Below are positions 34,822-47,604 of a stretch of 64,000 nt of DNA, one piece after another. The notes beneath the pieces were generated by a model. The model saw nothing but the letters and a program-made list of their open reading frames with translations. It ran no database searches and was not told the origin of the DNA. Source of the DNA: Austropuccinia psidii (lineage: Eukaryota > Basidiomycota > Pucciniomycetes > Pucciniales > Sphaerophragmiaceae); contig JALGQZ010000013.1 of the NCBI GenBank assembly GCA_023105745.1, forward strand, positions 24,500,605 through 24,564,604, read 5' to 3'. The translations under genes and the position numbers were made by a program. Within the stretch, counting starts at the first letter, position 1; the number at the start of each line of letters is the position of its first letter.

Positions 34822-35483
34822 GAATGAAATTTTAAAATTTATATAAGTTTATTAATATTAATCTTTTTTTAAGGAACAAAAAATCCCATTTTAAAATTAT
34901 TGATTTTTTTTTTCTAATGAAATTAATTAAATTTTAATAAAAAAAAAACAAAATTAATTAATTAATTATATATGAATATATATATTTTTTAAATAATAAT
35001 AATAATTACTATATTTATTGAGTCTATTAAATTTTAATTTAGGGTATTGATTAGTAAAAGGTTGGTTACCACTTTTTGAAAAGTTTTCAGGGGTATTTTT
35101 TAGTTGATATTAATTCTCAATAAAGTCAATTTCATTACCTGATGAATCAAACCTTGGTTTCATTGAAAAAGGAATAATAATGGATATATCCTCATGTGAG
35201 GATAAGTTTATTGAGAGTGGGGGAGTAATATTTGGAAGATTATGTGCTTAAGGTGGTATTAGAACTTTTCTATTGGAATGTAATATTGTTATCCATGGTT
35301 ATGATTGACAATCAAGAAATTGGTAAATATATTTTAAATTGTTTCATTACATACTTTATGATTACAAGATTACCAATAAGAGAAAAAAGGATAGTCTTTC
35401 TGTGTTTAAAAAAACAAAAAATTTAAGTTTTTTTTAAAATAAGTGTTAAGCCTTTAGTTGAGTAACAAAATTAGATAAAAGGT
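34141..35483. other. low-complexity interval without a gene
   Basis: Includes an A22-T38 foldback (34650-34709) and several other homopolymers of 20 or more. 35040-35480 is less extreme but holds no coding-quality frame I can support. Confidence 0.65.
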
Positions 35484-35765
35484 TTAGTGAAGAGATAAAT
35501 AAAAATATTGAATCTGAGGAAAGATTAAAGTGGGTAATTTGTTAATTATGACTAGTTTCAAACTTATTTGATTGGGATAAGTTGATCCCATGGGGTACAG
35601 GAATAATTTGGGAAAGTAATGAATATTGTACTGTTTGATATGTTTAGGTGGGTGGGAATGACTGAGGAGAAATCCTTGTTGTATAATATAAGGTCTAATG
35701 TTCCTTAAAAACTTTGAGTTGATCTTTTTTATTGGTTTTTTCTGAATTTTAGATTTCACAAAGTC
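35484..35765 (-). pseudogene. unrecognised basic protein fragment
   Basis: A minus-strand stretch of about 92 codons that is open and protein-like (LLSHSHPPKHIKQYNIHYFP; PMGSTYPNQISLKLV). No family recognised. Upstream sequence at 35765-35860 is less AT-rich and may be part of the same relic. Low confidence that it was ever a gene on its own. Confidence 0.25.
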
Positions 35766-36204
35766 AAAATATATTGTGAATTGAAATTAAGGCTGCCTCC
35801 CAAGGCTGGAATTTGAGTGATTTCCTGTGAGAAACTCCAGCCCTGGTCAGGAAACACAGTAATCAAAGGAATAAGTTGTGAGGTAAAATCTAATTAATTA
35901 TTCCCATGGGGGGGGGGGGTTCCTGTAATTTTGAACTTATATTAAATTTATTTATGGAATGGAATTAGAAATTAAAATTAATACATTTTTTTTTGGTAAA
36001 AAAAAAGAAATTAAAAATCTATAGAAATTAAACTTCAAAAAATAAAGTTAAGTTTAAATATATATATATCTTAAACCAGTAAATAATTGAAATATATAAA
36101 AAAAATCCTTTAAAATTATTCTTTTTTTTTTAAAAAGAAAGATTATTTATAAATCAAAATCACTTAACTATCTGAAAAAATAAAATCTTTTCTAATGTGT
36201 TTTA

Positions 36205-36239
<35 letters not shown>

Positions 36240-36479
36240 TATATTAAAAATATTTAATTTTTTAATTATAATTAGATGTTTTAAAAATAAATCATTAAAT
36301 TGAATTTATCAAAAAGTAAAAAAAAGCTTAATATCTTGTTAATTTAAAAGTATCATGAAAAAAAAAAATAAAAAAGAAAAAAAATTAAAATATTAATTTT
36401 ATTTCCTTATGAATAATTACTTAAAAAAAAAGTTTATATATATATATACTTATAATCATAATAATTATTATTTTATTTA

Positions 36480-36905
36480 TTTATTTAAGGTTTTGGTAAA
36501 AAAAATATATATGATTTTAGTTAAAAAAGAGAATGAAAACCCTAAATTTTTTCTTTTTTTTTTTACCAATTTATGACTAAAAACACACAATTGGCCATTT
36601 TTTTTAAAAAAATGAACTCTTAAGGATTAATTTTGAGGATTTTTTTGCCATATTTTCTTTTTATAACATTGGGATGGCTAAAAATCCCCATTTTCTTTTC
36701 CAAATTTCTTTGATTTGGCTCAATTTAAGAAAAATGGCTTGATTTTTTTCTTAAAAAAATATAAGGGTAGAATATTGAGAATCAAAGCCTAATAACTCAA
36801 AATTTTGAGATTTTTTTTTTGGGTAAGAGAAATGTAGGTTCAAAAAGTACTTTTTTTGTTCATGTTTATAAGTAAACTGAAAGTGCCATTTATGGCATTA
36901 AAAGT
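36480..36905 (-). mobile_element. truncated copy of the TIR element, inverted
   Basis: The reverse complement follows the right part of the element at 16613-19754. It has the terminal TTGGTAAA start, TTACCAATTTATGACTAAAAACAC, then GAGGATTTTTTTGCCATATTTT, AACATTGGGATGG and CCAAATTTCTTTGATTTGG in the same order, and stops just inside the minisatellite (GTGCCATTTATGGCATTAAAAG, about 36876-36897). The rest of the element is absent. Confidence 0.65.
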
Positions 36906-37149
36906 GTCATAAGTTACATCAACAATCACTATAAGGAAAGTGGCTACACATGACAGCAGGTGTTCCATTTGGAAAATGAAATAGGTATTTCCCTAAATTG
37001 GAATTGAAGCTAAACAATAGAATATTTGAAATAATTACAAGCCACACCTGAAAGACACATTATTAAAATTGAAAACCCTGATTATAGTTTGGTTATAATT
37101 GGTAATTTAGATTATTAGGAAATATATCTATCAATAAATTATTCTTTCA

Positions 37150-38650
37150 AACCTTAGGTGAGCATTTCTATATTTGACCTCAATATATCAAAATAACAAC
37201 ATAAGTTGTCAGCCTGTGACTCAAAACCAGAACACAAGCATGACAGCCAAAATACCATAAACCAATGGTATAGCCAAGATACCACCAAAACATGGAGCTG
37301 AGCCAAATCAGCTCAAAAGGTATCAAAAGAAAGAGGAAACTCACCTCTTTCTGAAAATATAAGTCCCATCACCATAGGACAAGAAATAACAAAGTTATTC
37401 CTGCTCAAAGTTGTTGCTGAGCATAAACCTTAATTTTCACCTCTCATCTGAAATACAGAGTAAGAGGCTTAAACCCATCAAATGGGTATGAAAAATGAAG
37501 CTCTAAGCCAGGGCTATCCAATAGTACCAGCCAAACTGAGCTAGAACCAGTACTACAGAAGTTATGGTCAAATTCAGGCCAAATAAGGGTGAACAAAATA
37601 TTAACCTCTCATCTAACTTCTGCAGTTTTACTGTGAGATACCTAAAGTCAGGTCTTTTTGGAAAGAGCACAATCAGGGCTATCTGATGGTGTCATCAATT
37701 TCCTCATATCTCAACTAGAACAAAGGTTATGGGGAAAACAAGCCCAATACAGCTTTTGCCAAAAACATGCATATATACAAAAAATCTTGTACATGGGATA
37801 ACTTTGTCATATTTGATGATAACAATTGTGTAGAACACATACAGGGATACACACTGAACCCATTTTGAGGTCAATATCTCAAAAACTGACAAAGTTATGG
37901 CGGTTTTAAGGTCAAAATCCCACATTTTGTCCAATACAGCCTTACCATGGGATAATATCCCATAACCATGATTATGAGGTGTCAAACAGACAAAGAAGCA
38001 TGTTTATACTTCAATAACTCATAGGTCAGTCAATATTGGGGTCCCATACAGTTTCTGTACAGCATTCTACACGTCATACACGTCAGAAGAGGGCTATGTG
38101 GTCCCGAGATGAAAATTTTCACCCTGTATTGGTGAAACCTGCCCAGATGTGGTTTCAAAGCCACATCTGAGCACAATAAAGGCTATACAGGGCCTTGCAA
38201 ACCACAAGCCTGACTCAGAGAGTGAAAAAATCTTCACTTCCTCTATGTGGAAAGGTCTAACAGCCCTTCCACCCCATTTCAGGATAAAAAGGAGGCTTTT
38301 CACAGCCAGAAATGCTTTCCTCATCCTGCTCTTACATTCCTATGTAGTAAAACTGTCAAAAACAGTGATACTCTTGGAATATAACCAGGTATAATTATGA
38401 TATTAATTATTGTAGTCTTTATTATTGTCATCCAACAGGTAAAGCTGCACCCAGGGCTTTCAACAGCACTCACCACCACTATTTCATAATAGTAAAGCCC
38501 TTAATATTCAACTTAAAACCCTTATTCTTTATTATCAAACCTTTTTTTATTAAATTTTACCATGTCACAGTCATAGTTAAAAGCTGTAAATAGTCTTATT
38601 ACCCTTTTATCATAGACTCAGCCTGACATAAGTATTATAAACATCTTCAA
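37150..38650 (+). repeat. LTR-like or promoter-bearing repeat, boundaries unresolved
   Basis: A 1.5-kb stretch of more complex sequence with no coding capacity. It has many short phrases repeated in variant form (ACAAAGGTTATGG, ACAAAGTTATGGCGG; CTATACAGGGCC) and a TATA-like GGATAAAAAGGAGGCTTTTC at about 38281-38300, in the setting seen in the window's other LTR promoters. I could not identify matched ends or a target duplication. Confidence 0.35.
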
Positions 38651-40479
38651 TTTTAAGAAACAGTTCAGGCTTTTTTGAATAATGAAATATGATTGGCCCA
38701 TGGTTGGTCTCTGAATACAGCATTATTACTGCTGATACTAATATCAAATTATATCAGAAGCTTACCAAGCTCAGAAAAAACTCCAATTCCACCTAGAAAT
38801 ATTGGATGTTTTGTATTTCCTTACTCAACATTTATGATTATTTTACTTAAAGTTTTAATGGTTTTTTTTGGCCTTTTTAGTAAAAACTTTATTCTTCATT
38901 TTTATAGGTTATCCAATTAAAAAATGTCTGAAGTCAATAATTGGGTTTGTTTTAAGATAGAAATATCCCTCATTTAATATTTAAAAAGAGCCTACAAGAA
39001 ATCTATGCTGTGTCTGAATGGGATATTTTATATCAATATGAAGGTAATCTCAAATAATATATTTTGGTAAAGAATTTCATGCATATATTTTTTTCAATAA
39101 ATATTCAGAATAAGAATGGTGTAAAAATGTTTATTATAGATTTATAACACTAGAAGCATGAGATTATCAACCTCTGAAAATAATATTATATCATGATTTT
39201 TGAGCTTCCCTGTTCATATATTCATGATATTGCTGGAATTATATATTGATATATTTATAATAAAAATTATTATTACTTATTGTGAGAAAAAATATTTTAT
39301 TCTGAATTATTGAGTTATAAATTCAATTCTTTCATCAAAAAGAGCTCTTACAAAATATTATCCTTTACAAATACAACACCAAAGCAGCTATTGGTTCCTT
39401 AATATTTTATGTACATTTTGCACAAAGGGATTCAAATGGTTTTTTTGGTGATAATTTAAATTGGTATGAAATTTGTATTTTTGAAATTATGTTTAAATCT
39501 CAATGCATATTTAATCAATAATCTTGATATAGAACATTTAAGGTTAACTAATCAGCTCAATTCAGATATTTGGTCTCATTTCCCTAAATTGAGAGTTCCC
39601 TTTTTATAACTATAATGAGCCATAGTGTTTATTGCGAGAAATAAATATTATATTTATAATCTGAAATAATTAGATGAGAAATTAATATTATTGATCTAAA
39701 TTCATTATTTGAAGATTATATTCGTATATCATTCCTAAATATTACTTTAATTATTTCTTGGGATTTATATTTATTTACTCAGAATATCTTGGAAAAACAT
39801 TTTTAAAATCATAATCCTCATCAAAAATATTCAATATAGAGATATGAAAAATATTCTCTGAAAAATTTAAGGGGTAAATTAAAGAAGATAATTTCATTGA
39901 TAGTAAGAAATGGGACCTTGTGAGTTTTACGAAGTTTTATTATCACTAATTTTAAAGTTTAGTCTTTACAATTATTAAAAGTTGAACTAATTCTCAAAGA
40001 TTATTTAATTTTTAAATTCAGAATACTCATCATTTATCTTAACAGTATAATAGGATTAGAGTAAATGTTATTAAGTAAAAGCACTTAGGAATTTTCCGTT
40101 TGAATTTTTTTATCCTTGATATGTTTTTATCAATATTTTTTGGTAGAAAAATATAAATTCCAAAAGTATGGGATTTCATACTCCAAAACAAGCTTTAAGT
40201 GGCAGTTTGTCTCATAGTTTGGAATTAAAGTGTCATAAAATTTGGAAAGGGATATTATCCTATTTTTCAAAAAACAATATATTTTAGTGTAGCTTATATG
40301 GTAATTTGAATAATAATTTAATACTTAAATTTTTATTTATTGAAACAGCAAAAAGTAATTAATAATCAGAGTAATGAGCTCTTAATGAGCTCTTGTAGCT
40401 TGAAAAATTTCCACAAATTTGGTCTTAATTAAGTTATTATTAGGAACCTTTCAGAAGTAGGGAAAAAAACTTTGGCATT
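38651..40479. other. interval without a supported gene
   Basis: AT-rich with short broken frames on both strands. Small local duplications such as AATGAGCTCTT twice near 40375-40394. Nothing assignable. Confidence 0.5.
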
Positions 40480-43400
40480 TAAATAACTTTATTTTCTGTA
40501 AGGATTTTCATGTCCCTCAGAATCTAGTAGTTGAGTGAGTATGTGTGAAAATAAGAAATAATATTTTGATGCCTCCTCTCAAACTATTCCCTTCACAATG
40601 GAAAATTCCAATAATTGTGTATCAGATTCTTCAATAAATGTGCTCTAGGTGTTTAAAAGTGGCTATTAGTCATGTGAAATGGTATTCCCCTTAATAATAA
40701 TGGAGGAACACAAGGTCCATTCACAACATTCAAATTAAGGGAAGTTATTCATTTTTGATAACTTTCTAAATAGGTCATTCTAATGGTTTGGGGTGGTAAA
40801 TCTAATTGAATCTAATTTTTCTGCTACTTTTGTATTTTGACCATATAGTAAGATATTCTAATATGGAAAATATAATTGTGATTTTAAGGAGGCAGACTTA
40901 GGGATTTTCTCACCTAATCCTTCCACAATCTCTCTTAAACATATTTTTTGGAGAAATTTTTGGAAGATGGACTTGTAAAGGCTGGCTGAATTTTGGTAGG
41001 AATATTAATATATCTAAATAATAATCAATAATTAATTATTAAAAAAAGATTTCATTTGTGTTATTATTTCTATTTTCTAGTGTCACAAAGTGACTTATTT
41101 TTTCTCCTTCCCACAAGGAAAAAACATAGGGTATACCATAGTAGCAAATAATTTCTGATAAATTTTGAGAGATGTGAATAGTGGGCTTTGGATTTAGATT
41201 TGGCTCCCAATTTCTTAATAAGCCCTGGAAACAGCTAACTAATAATTGGTCAAAAAAGTTAGTTGAGAATTGAAAATGGAGTGAGACATTGTAATATCAA
41301 CCAAAGATAGTAAAGTTGCTGTGGTTGAAAGAAGGATTACTTTGAAGGGATTTTGAATATTTTCAAAATTTAATTTTGGGAACAGTAGTAAGAAAATGTT
41401 TAATTTATATAAAATGAATTAATCAGCTGCCTTTGGGGTTCCACATGAAGTGTGAGCCTTGAGATATATTATAAATACCCAAATAGGCCACAAATATATT
41501 TAACAATAAATTTTGAGCTATGCATAACCCACAAGTTATGCATATACTCAAAATTCATTATTTTTTATTTCAGAAAAGATGAATAACTTCTTTGTGAGTA
41601 AGTAAATACATGGATTTAAGGCCAGTTTTGTATTATACACAAAAATTCACCTAGGGTAACTCAATAGAGTTAATAAGCTTAAATTAACTCTAAGAGGTGG
41701 TAATATAGAAAATACTTCAATACCACATCATCAATACCACATAAAAGAATTGTGAAAATTTTTGTTTTTCTCAATTTCACTCCAAAATAATGGGAATGTG
41801 AGAAATCTCATGTTAAATATACACTGAGAATAGTGTCATGCATGTTTGTGGCACTTAATATTATGGTATTCTTACATACACTTTTTGTACACCCATACTG
41901 GATATCAGTGTTTAAGCCTGAGTTCCTATTTTTGATGTGAAAATAGTCAAGGGGGACAAAAGACATCAAAGAGAGCCAGGGTACCAAACTTCTGAGGCCT
42001 CTGAGGTGTGGACAGCTCTAAATCTTGGATCCATGGCTGATCTTGGCCCAATTAGCATACTAAAACATTTTGGGAACTTGTTTACCAAGTTAAAATCTCA
42101 TTAAATCATAAGAAAATAGCAAATAAGCTGCTATTTTGACATGCCAAGGAGTTAAAGAGAAACTTAGACTCCTTGAACCATGTCAATTCTTAATGATTTT
42201 CCATGGATAAAGCTTAAAAGAGTAATTTAAACCCCTTTTGGACTGGTACCCATTGATTTACCTCATAGCAACCAGCAATATAGTACTATTTGCAATTCTA
42301 TGTAGAACTGAGGTGAAAACTTCAAAAATTCATTAAAAAATACAATTCTTGATGAATCTTCCTGAAACTTTCAGGACCAATTGAGATACGTATAATACAT
42401 ATGAAAACCAAAAATGACCATAATTTTATAACTCAAGCTGAAAGTTTTACTTACAGTCCATTTTTCATAATTCTATGTGTAAGACTGAATCTTCAAAAAT
42501 CCACAGAAAATACAGCCTGTGATTGAATTTCCAATAAAATTAATAACTTTGAGAAATTAAAGAATACTTACAGTTGTTACTCCTTTTATTCTTAACCATA
42601 TTTGGGCTGGTAGTCACGTAAAAGCATCAATTAAGTAATTATGATAATCTTACATGACAACAGATGATGCAATCATTAATCAAAAAAGAATTACTGTTTT
42701 CTCACTCACTGGTTTTTAAGTTTTCTCCATGGAACAACTCTGTGATCTGTATTAGACTTAAAAGAGGCCTCCTCTTGCTGTTTTTTCCAAAGAATCACAT
42801 TATTCAATTATACCATGATTACCAACAAGTAAGTATTAGTTAATCTTTTCTTAAGTGTTTTATTCTTTCAGAATCAATAAGAAAGACGTGAAATAATAGA
42901 AATAAACTATATATTGTTGTAATCCTGTTATGACTCAATTTTGATCCTTTAAATCCACAATTATTTGTCAAATTTCTCTACTATTATCTTTTAATAAGTT
43001 CTTTGGAGTATTAGTGAGTGTTTTTGTCTTAATTATTAAAGTTTTTCTCTAGTAATAGTTTTCTTCAGGGATTATTTTAATAATTATTCTTGCAAAAGAT
43101 AATTATATATTAAAATGATTATATTATTTTAATAAAGAAGTTTTTATTATTAAATTCTTCTAGTAATTGATTCTTGTAGACAATTACTGCTTACTGTTAT
43201 AATCACTAGTAGTGTATAGAAAGTAAAAGAAATAATTAAGTAATTAATTATTTCATTGTTGTTATAATAATTTTATTATCATATTTCATAAGAACAGTAA
43301 TAGTACTGTTGATTAATAGCAATATTGTCAACAGCTTCATAGACACATCTTAGATGAAGAAATTCCCATCTTTTTGGGTATATGGGATATCCATGATATA

Positions 43401-44700
43401 ATGATAATATTTTGGATACCTTCATGTAGAAATTCAAGCTCTTCTTTGGTTATTTTTAGGTTTTCTGGTGTTTAAGTAAAGGGTATTAATGGGGAAGGCT
43501 GTTCATTTGATAGTGAGATAGATGAGCTCCCTGGAAAAGAGCTCATGAATGTAGACTGATGTTTTGTGCCTTATGCCTTTGGCAATTTACTGGGTGAATG
43601 ATTTAATAATTTGTGGGAGAATGATGAAGCTTATTATGTATTTATTTATTTTTCCTTTCCTTTCAAAGATTTCTGCTTAATTAATTCATCATTAGCACCA
43701 TTTTATCAAATACTTGATGACCTTCTGAGTTGAGATAGTGATTGAGAGTGAGAGCTTTCTAAAGGGTTTGATACTTCTTGTTTGATCATATGAATTGTGG
43801 AGCTTGTCTTGTATATGGCTTTATTTTCTGGAGGTAGACTGGATCTCTTAATTTGTCCCTCTTTCCATTCCTGAATTCTCTCAGTAGCACCATAGAACGA
43901 TTCTGAAGCTAATCTATTTGACTTTTCCCTGATTGTTAAATTGTATTTTTTGGCTGTACCAGGGTTCTCATCCATTTTAATATCTTTCCTTTTGAGGTTT
44001 GGGGAATTTGAGCCTGATGTTCCAAGTGATGAAATATGCATGTTTCTTTGATTTTTAGATTCCTTAAATTATGATAATTCTTCAGTTTTTTGAATTTTGA
44101 GATAGGTTAGACTATAATAACTCAGAAGAACCAATAGAAGAGTATGCATAACATCAATGGTAACCATTTTTGAATTGTTCCAGTAAGGAAGATCTCCTGA
44201 TATAGTTTTATGAAAGCCATTCTCTGAAGAAATGCTCCTTCTTTGGCTGGTTGTAATTTCTTGAAGGCATTGGATGGCTTCTGATATATGCTTATCTTCA
44301 TCCTTCTTGGCCAAGAGTGTTTTTGAATATTTTAAATATCTTCAATGAGGAGGTTGCAATGTGCACAAAATTGATTTGCTAAATGAGATGAAAAACCTTG
44401 AATATTTTTCAATTATGGGATATCTCCACTCAATGAGAAAAGTGAGGCCTTGATCAGACATCCATTGGGGAAGCTAGCTGTTGAATTAAAGTGAACACCT
44501 GTGCAGAGCTCCTTGAGCTCAGAAGAAAGAAGCTTCAATAATTTATTTAATTGATCTGAGGTGGGTTATTTGAATGTTGGAGTGAATCCATAGACATACA
44601 AGTTCTGATATTGATACCATTTTTCTGGAGGGAGGTTGAAGAAAATCAAAAATATAACACCTAGTGAAAGACCCTTGAACCCAATCTTGGAGGCATGGGG
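40480..44700 (-). pseudogene. Tnp2-type transposase relic, split by a solo LTR
   Basis: Reading down from 44700 on the minus strand: GFKGLSLGVIFLIFFNLPPEKWYQ (about 44685-44610), LSSELKELCTGVHF, SLSGDIP, ANQFCAHCNLL (about 44380), then GDLPYWNNSKMVTIDVMHTLLL (about 44205-44135), the metal-binding core style of Tnp2/EnSpm-related transposases common in basidiomycetes. A Ser-rich linker follows (44041-43706). The frame reaches ISWISHIPKK (about 43385), is cut by the LTR, and resumes beyond it with LVDITMSHSIFNSQL (about 41310-41265) and a PTIHISQNLSEIICYYGIPYVFSLWEGEKI block (about 41190-41105). Many stops. The family call is from remembered motif order and is moderately firm. Confidence 0.6.
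41451..43354 (+). repeat. solo LTR, family D (1904 bp), with 5-bp target duplication
   Basis: It starts TGTGAGCC and ends CATCTTAGA (relatives end CATCTTACA). The flanks are identical: TGAAG at 41446-41450 and 43355-43359. It is colinear with the LTR at 16817-18727, and the shared block GACAAAAGACATCAAAGAGA is in both. There is no internal element sequence. It separates two parts of the minus-strand Tnp2-type transposase relic. Confidence 0.93.
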
Positions 44701-44940
44701 ATTTTTTCAGTCAAAAAGTATATATTAGAATCTTGTGTGATACAAAATGCTCAAACTTCTAATGTATAAATTCTCAGAAAATGTTTTTTGCCACATGGGA
44801 GCCCAAGAAAAAAGCACTTTTAATACAAAAAATATCAGCAATAATACAACTAAGAATAAAAGAAAGATCAAAAAAGGAAAAAAAGGCTAAAATGAGTCAA
44901 AAAGTTGATAAATAATCAACAGGGCCTTTTTTCCCTTGTC

Positions 44941-45200
44941 ACACAATAAAAGAATTGTGTTTTTTTAATGAGCTTAGGTGGTGGATGGAGCTGACTTCTC
45001 CATCCACCACCTTCAATATAATAAATATCTGTCATTGGCTATATTGGAGTTGGTGTGAGCACCCCACAGCCAATTCATGTTTATTAAATAAGATTGTAAA
45101 TGGTTTTTGACAATATTATGGCAAAAACTGCTTTCAGTTGCAGAAATAATACTGGTTGCCAATTGTTGACAGCTATTTTAACACCATCAACAATTGGCTT
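44941..45200. repeat. cluster of three perfect hairpins
   Basis: ACACAAT/ATTGTGT with a 6-nt loop (44941-44960); GGTGGTGGATGGAG/CTCCATCCACCACC with a 7-nt loop (44977-45011); GCCAATTGTTGA/TCAACAATTGGC with a 17-nt loop (45158-45198). The middle one is far more GC-rich than the surroundings. The cluster lies just upstream of the Tnp2-type relic and just outside the LTR of element C. It may be the subterminal region of the Tnp2 element, whose relatives carry hairpin-rich ends, but this is inference. Confidence 0.6.
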
Positions 45201-45317
45201 CCAGGCTACTGTACCATACTGAAGGTAGTGCTCATATTGTGGAATAAAATCATTGACATGTGAGAATCTTCATAGTGGGAGATTGAGAAGGCTACTCCAT
45301 CCTCCACAAATGTGAAT

Positions 45318-47604
45318 TGTAATACGTGCCTATGAAAGAATAAGGAAATATTACCAATATTTTACTTATTGTACTATTAATTTCCTTATTAACTTAAAGA
45401 ATAAGATAAACAATAATTATGATAATAAGGAATTATTGTAATTATGGAGTAAAATACTTATATTATTAAATAAAGAAAATAATATAAATTATATTATAAG
45501 AAAATAGTATAATAAGAAAAAATATATTAATATTCAATAATTAATATATTTGTGGCACTTAATTATTGTCACAAAAAAATAGTAAGGGAATAAAAAACTG
45601 TTATTAAATAATAAAAAACAATTCTTAACAATAGTATTACCAATATCAATGTTATATATTAATATAAATACTCTTTATATTAATGAAAAAATTATCAAAA
45701 ACAATAATAAGGAGATAATTATGATGAAAGATGAAAATAACCTACTTTTGACACTTAATATAATAATTTCCAAGCAATTTATGTCTAAAAATGTAAATAA
45801 AACATATTCAAATTGTATTGACAATTGAAAATAAAAGAAATTACAAATATTCTTGTTTTTGCATGGAATTAGAGATTTATAGAGAAATTTGACAAAAAAA
45901 ATTAAAAAATTAATCTAATCACATCAGAATTCATTATTAGAACAAAGATGATCTTTGGTCTTTAATGATATAATAGATTTGTACATAAAGAATACAAAAT
46001 TACCTTTGGGTTTAATGTTTTTAATGTTTTTGATATGTCTCAGTGGGGAATAGAGGTAAAAAGAGCTCTAAATATAGTGAAACACTCCTTCCTAGAGTCT
46101 AGAAGGCTTCTAGTAGAAATTTACTGATGGTATCCACTGGAATTGATCAGTATTTTCAAAGTTTAGTGATGATTACATCATAATCAAGTCATCTTATCTC
46201 ATTATTACACCATTATTTAGAGTTATCAATATAGCTCTAAATTTGCTGAAATCATAGGCTTGAAAGACTGCAAATATTAACTGTTTTACCATGCAGTATA
46301 TTGGTTATTTTGCACAGTATTAACCGTTTTACCATGAGGTATATCGGTTATTTTTCACAGTATAACAGATAGCAGTTAGCTTGTGCATGGGGTTTCTTGC
46401 GCATGCTCACCACACCTACACACAGTGCCCTCCAGTCCACCTCTGAGCTTCTCAAGTAAGTACTTCCTCATATCAATTTATAAATACTTTTTTGACATTT
46501 GTCATTATTTTAGCATGGTATGAGAAATTTGTATAAATTGATTAATTTTTGTAGTGAAGCCTAAAATTCATTAATTTCATCAGTGTTAATCATAATATAA
46601 TAGTATTCACCAGTTTTATCACTTATATAACTGTTAAGCTCAAAATAAGATTACAGTGAATAAGCATAAATGATCAATTTTAAGCTTACACCTTGATCAT
46701 TAATAACTTCCAATTTATAAATTCTACAGAAATTAAGAGGGTGAATTCTGATAGCTTGAAATGTAATTATTAAGCTTCCAAGAGTATTTAATTACATAAT
46801 CAAAACACTATTTTTTATGATTTATCTTGTAACACATCTTTTCTGTTGAAATTTACTATTTTAAACTTCAAACCATGATTTCAAGGGGCTTTACGTTGAA
46901 TATAATGATACAAATTACGTCATTATTCACATTGGAACTATTGAAATTTGAATATCCAATTTCTTCCCAGTTTGGACCACTTTCACAACAAAGTGGTCAA
47001 CAGCCATAACAATTTTGCTCATCAAACCCTTACAAGCTATAACCTTGCTTATAGCTTGTCAAAGAAAGCTTCAATATTTATTCTTACAGTAACTGCGTGG
47101 TAGCTTTATTCCTGGCTCAACTCTCTATAATGTATATTTCAAGAGATATGAGCTGAAAATCATGAATATATGTGCTGATCCTAAAAGTGCATATATTCAG
47201 GTTATTTCCTTAATTATTGGCTTTAAAAATATGACAGAAAGATTTTATATATGTAGTTTATAATATGGAATCAAATGGTCCTATTTATTTCACATGTTGA
47301 TTCATTGGTGTCTGATATAATTAGGGATTTATTCCTTTTTATGGCATTTTTACTTATTACTCAGTAATTATTGTATTTAAAGACATGACATAAAAATGTT
47401 ATATATGTATTTTACCATGGTGAATCTGATGGTGCAGTTTATTTAAAATTATTATTCATTAGATTTTGAGATAATCAAGATTTTATGCCTTTTTATGGAA
47501 TTTGTATTTGTTTTGAAATAATAATTTTAATTATTATTAGAATAAATATTGTAAAGTTAGTTTGTGACCTTTTTGGATATGTGGTCATATTTCAAAGGCT
47601 CACG
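45318..47604 (-). repeat. 3' LTR of element C (family A, 2287 bp)
   Basis: On the minus strand it starts CGTGAGCC (first base T to C relative to LTR A) and ends ATTACA. It is colinear with LTR A (3674-5609) along its length, including GACCACTTTGTTGTGAAAGT and TTATATAAGTGATAAAACTG. A 283-bp block at 46273-46555 has no counterpart in LTR A and accounts for most of the length difference. Confidence 0.85.
46273..46555. other. 283-bp block unique to LTR C, with a 43-bp tandem duplication
   Basis: It lies between GACTGCA and GAAGCCTAA, which are nearly contiguous in LTR A. It contains two copies of a 43-bp unit (about 46278-46320 and 46321-46363) sharing GTTTTACCATG and GGTTATTTT, and a more GC-rich segment with CTTGCGCATGCTCACCACACC. 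No clear target duplication or inverted ends, so it could be an insertion here or a deletion in LTR A. Confidence 0.55.
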
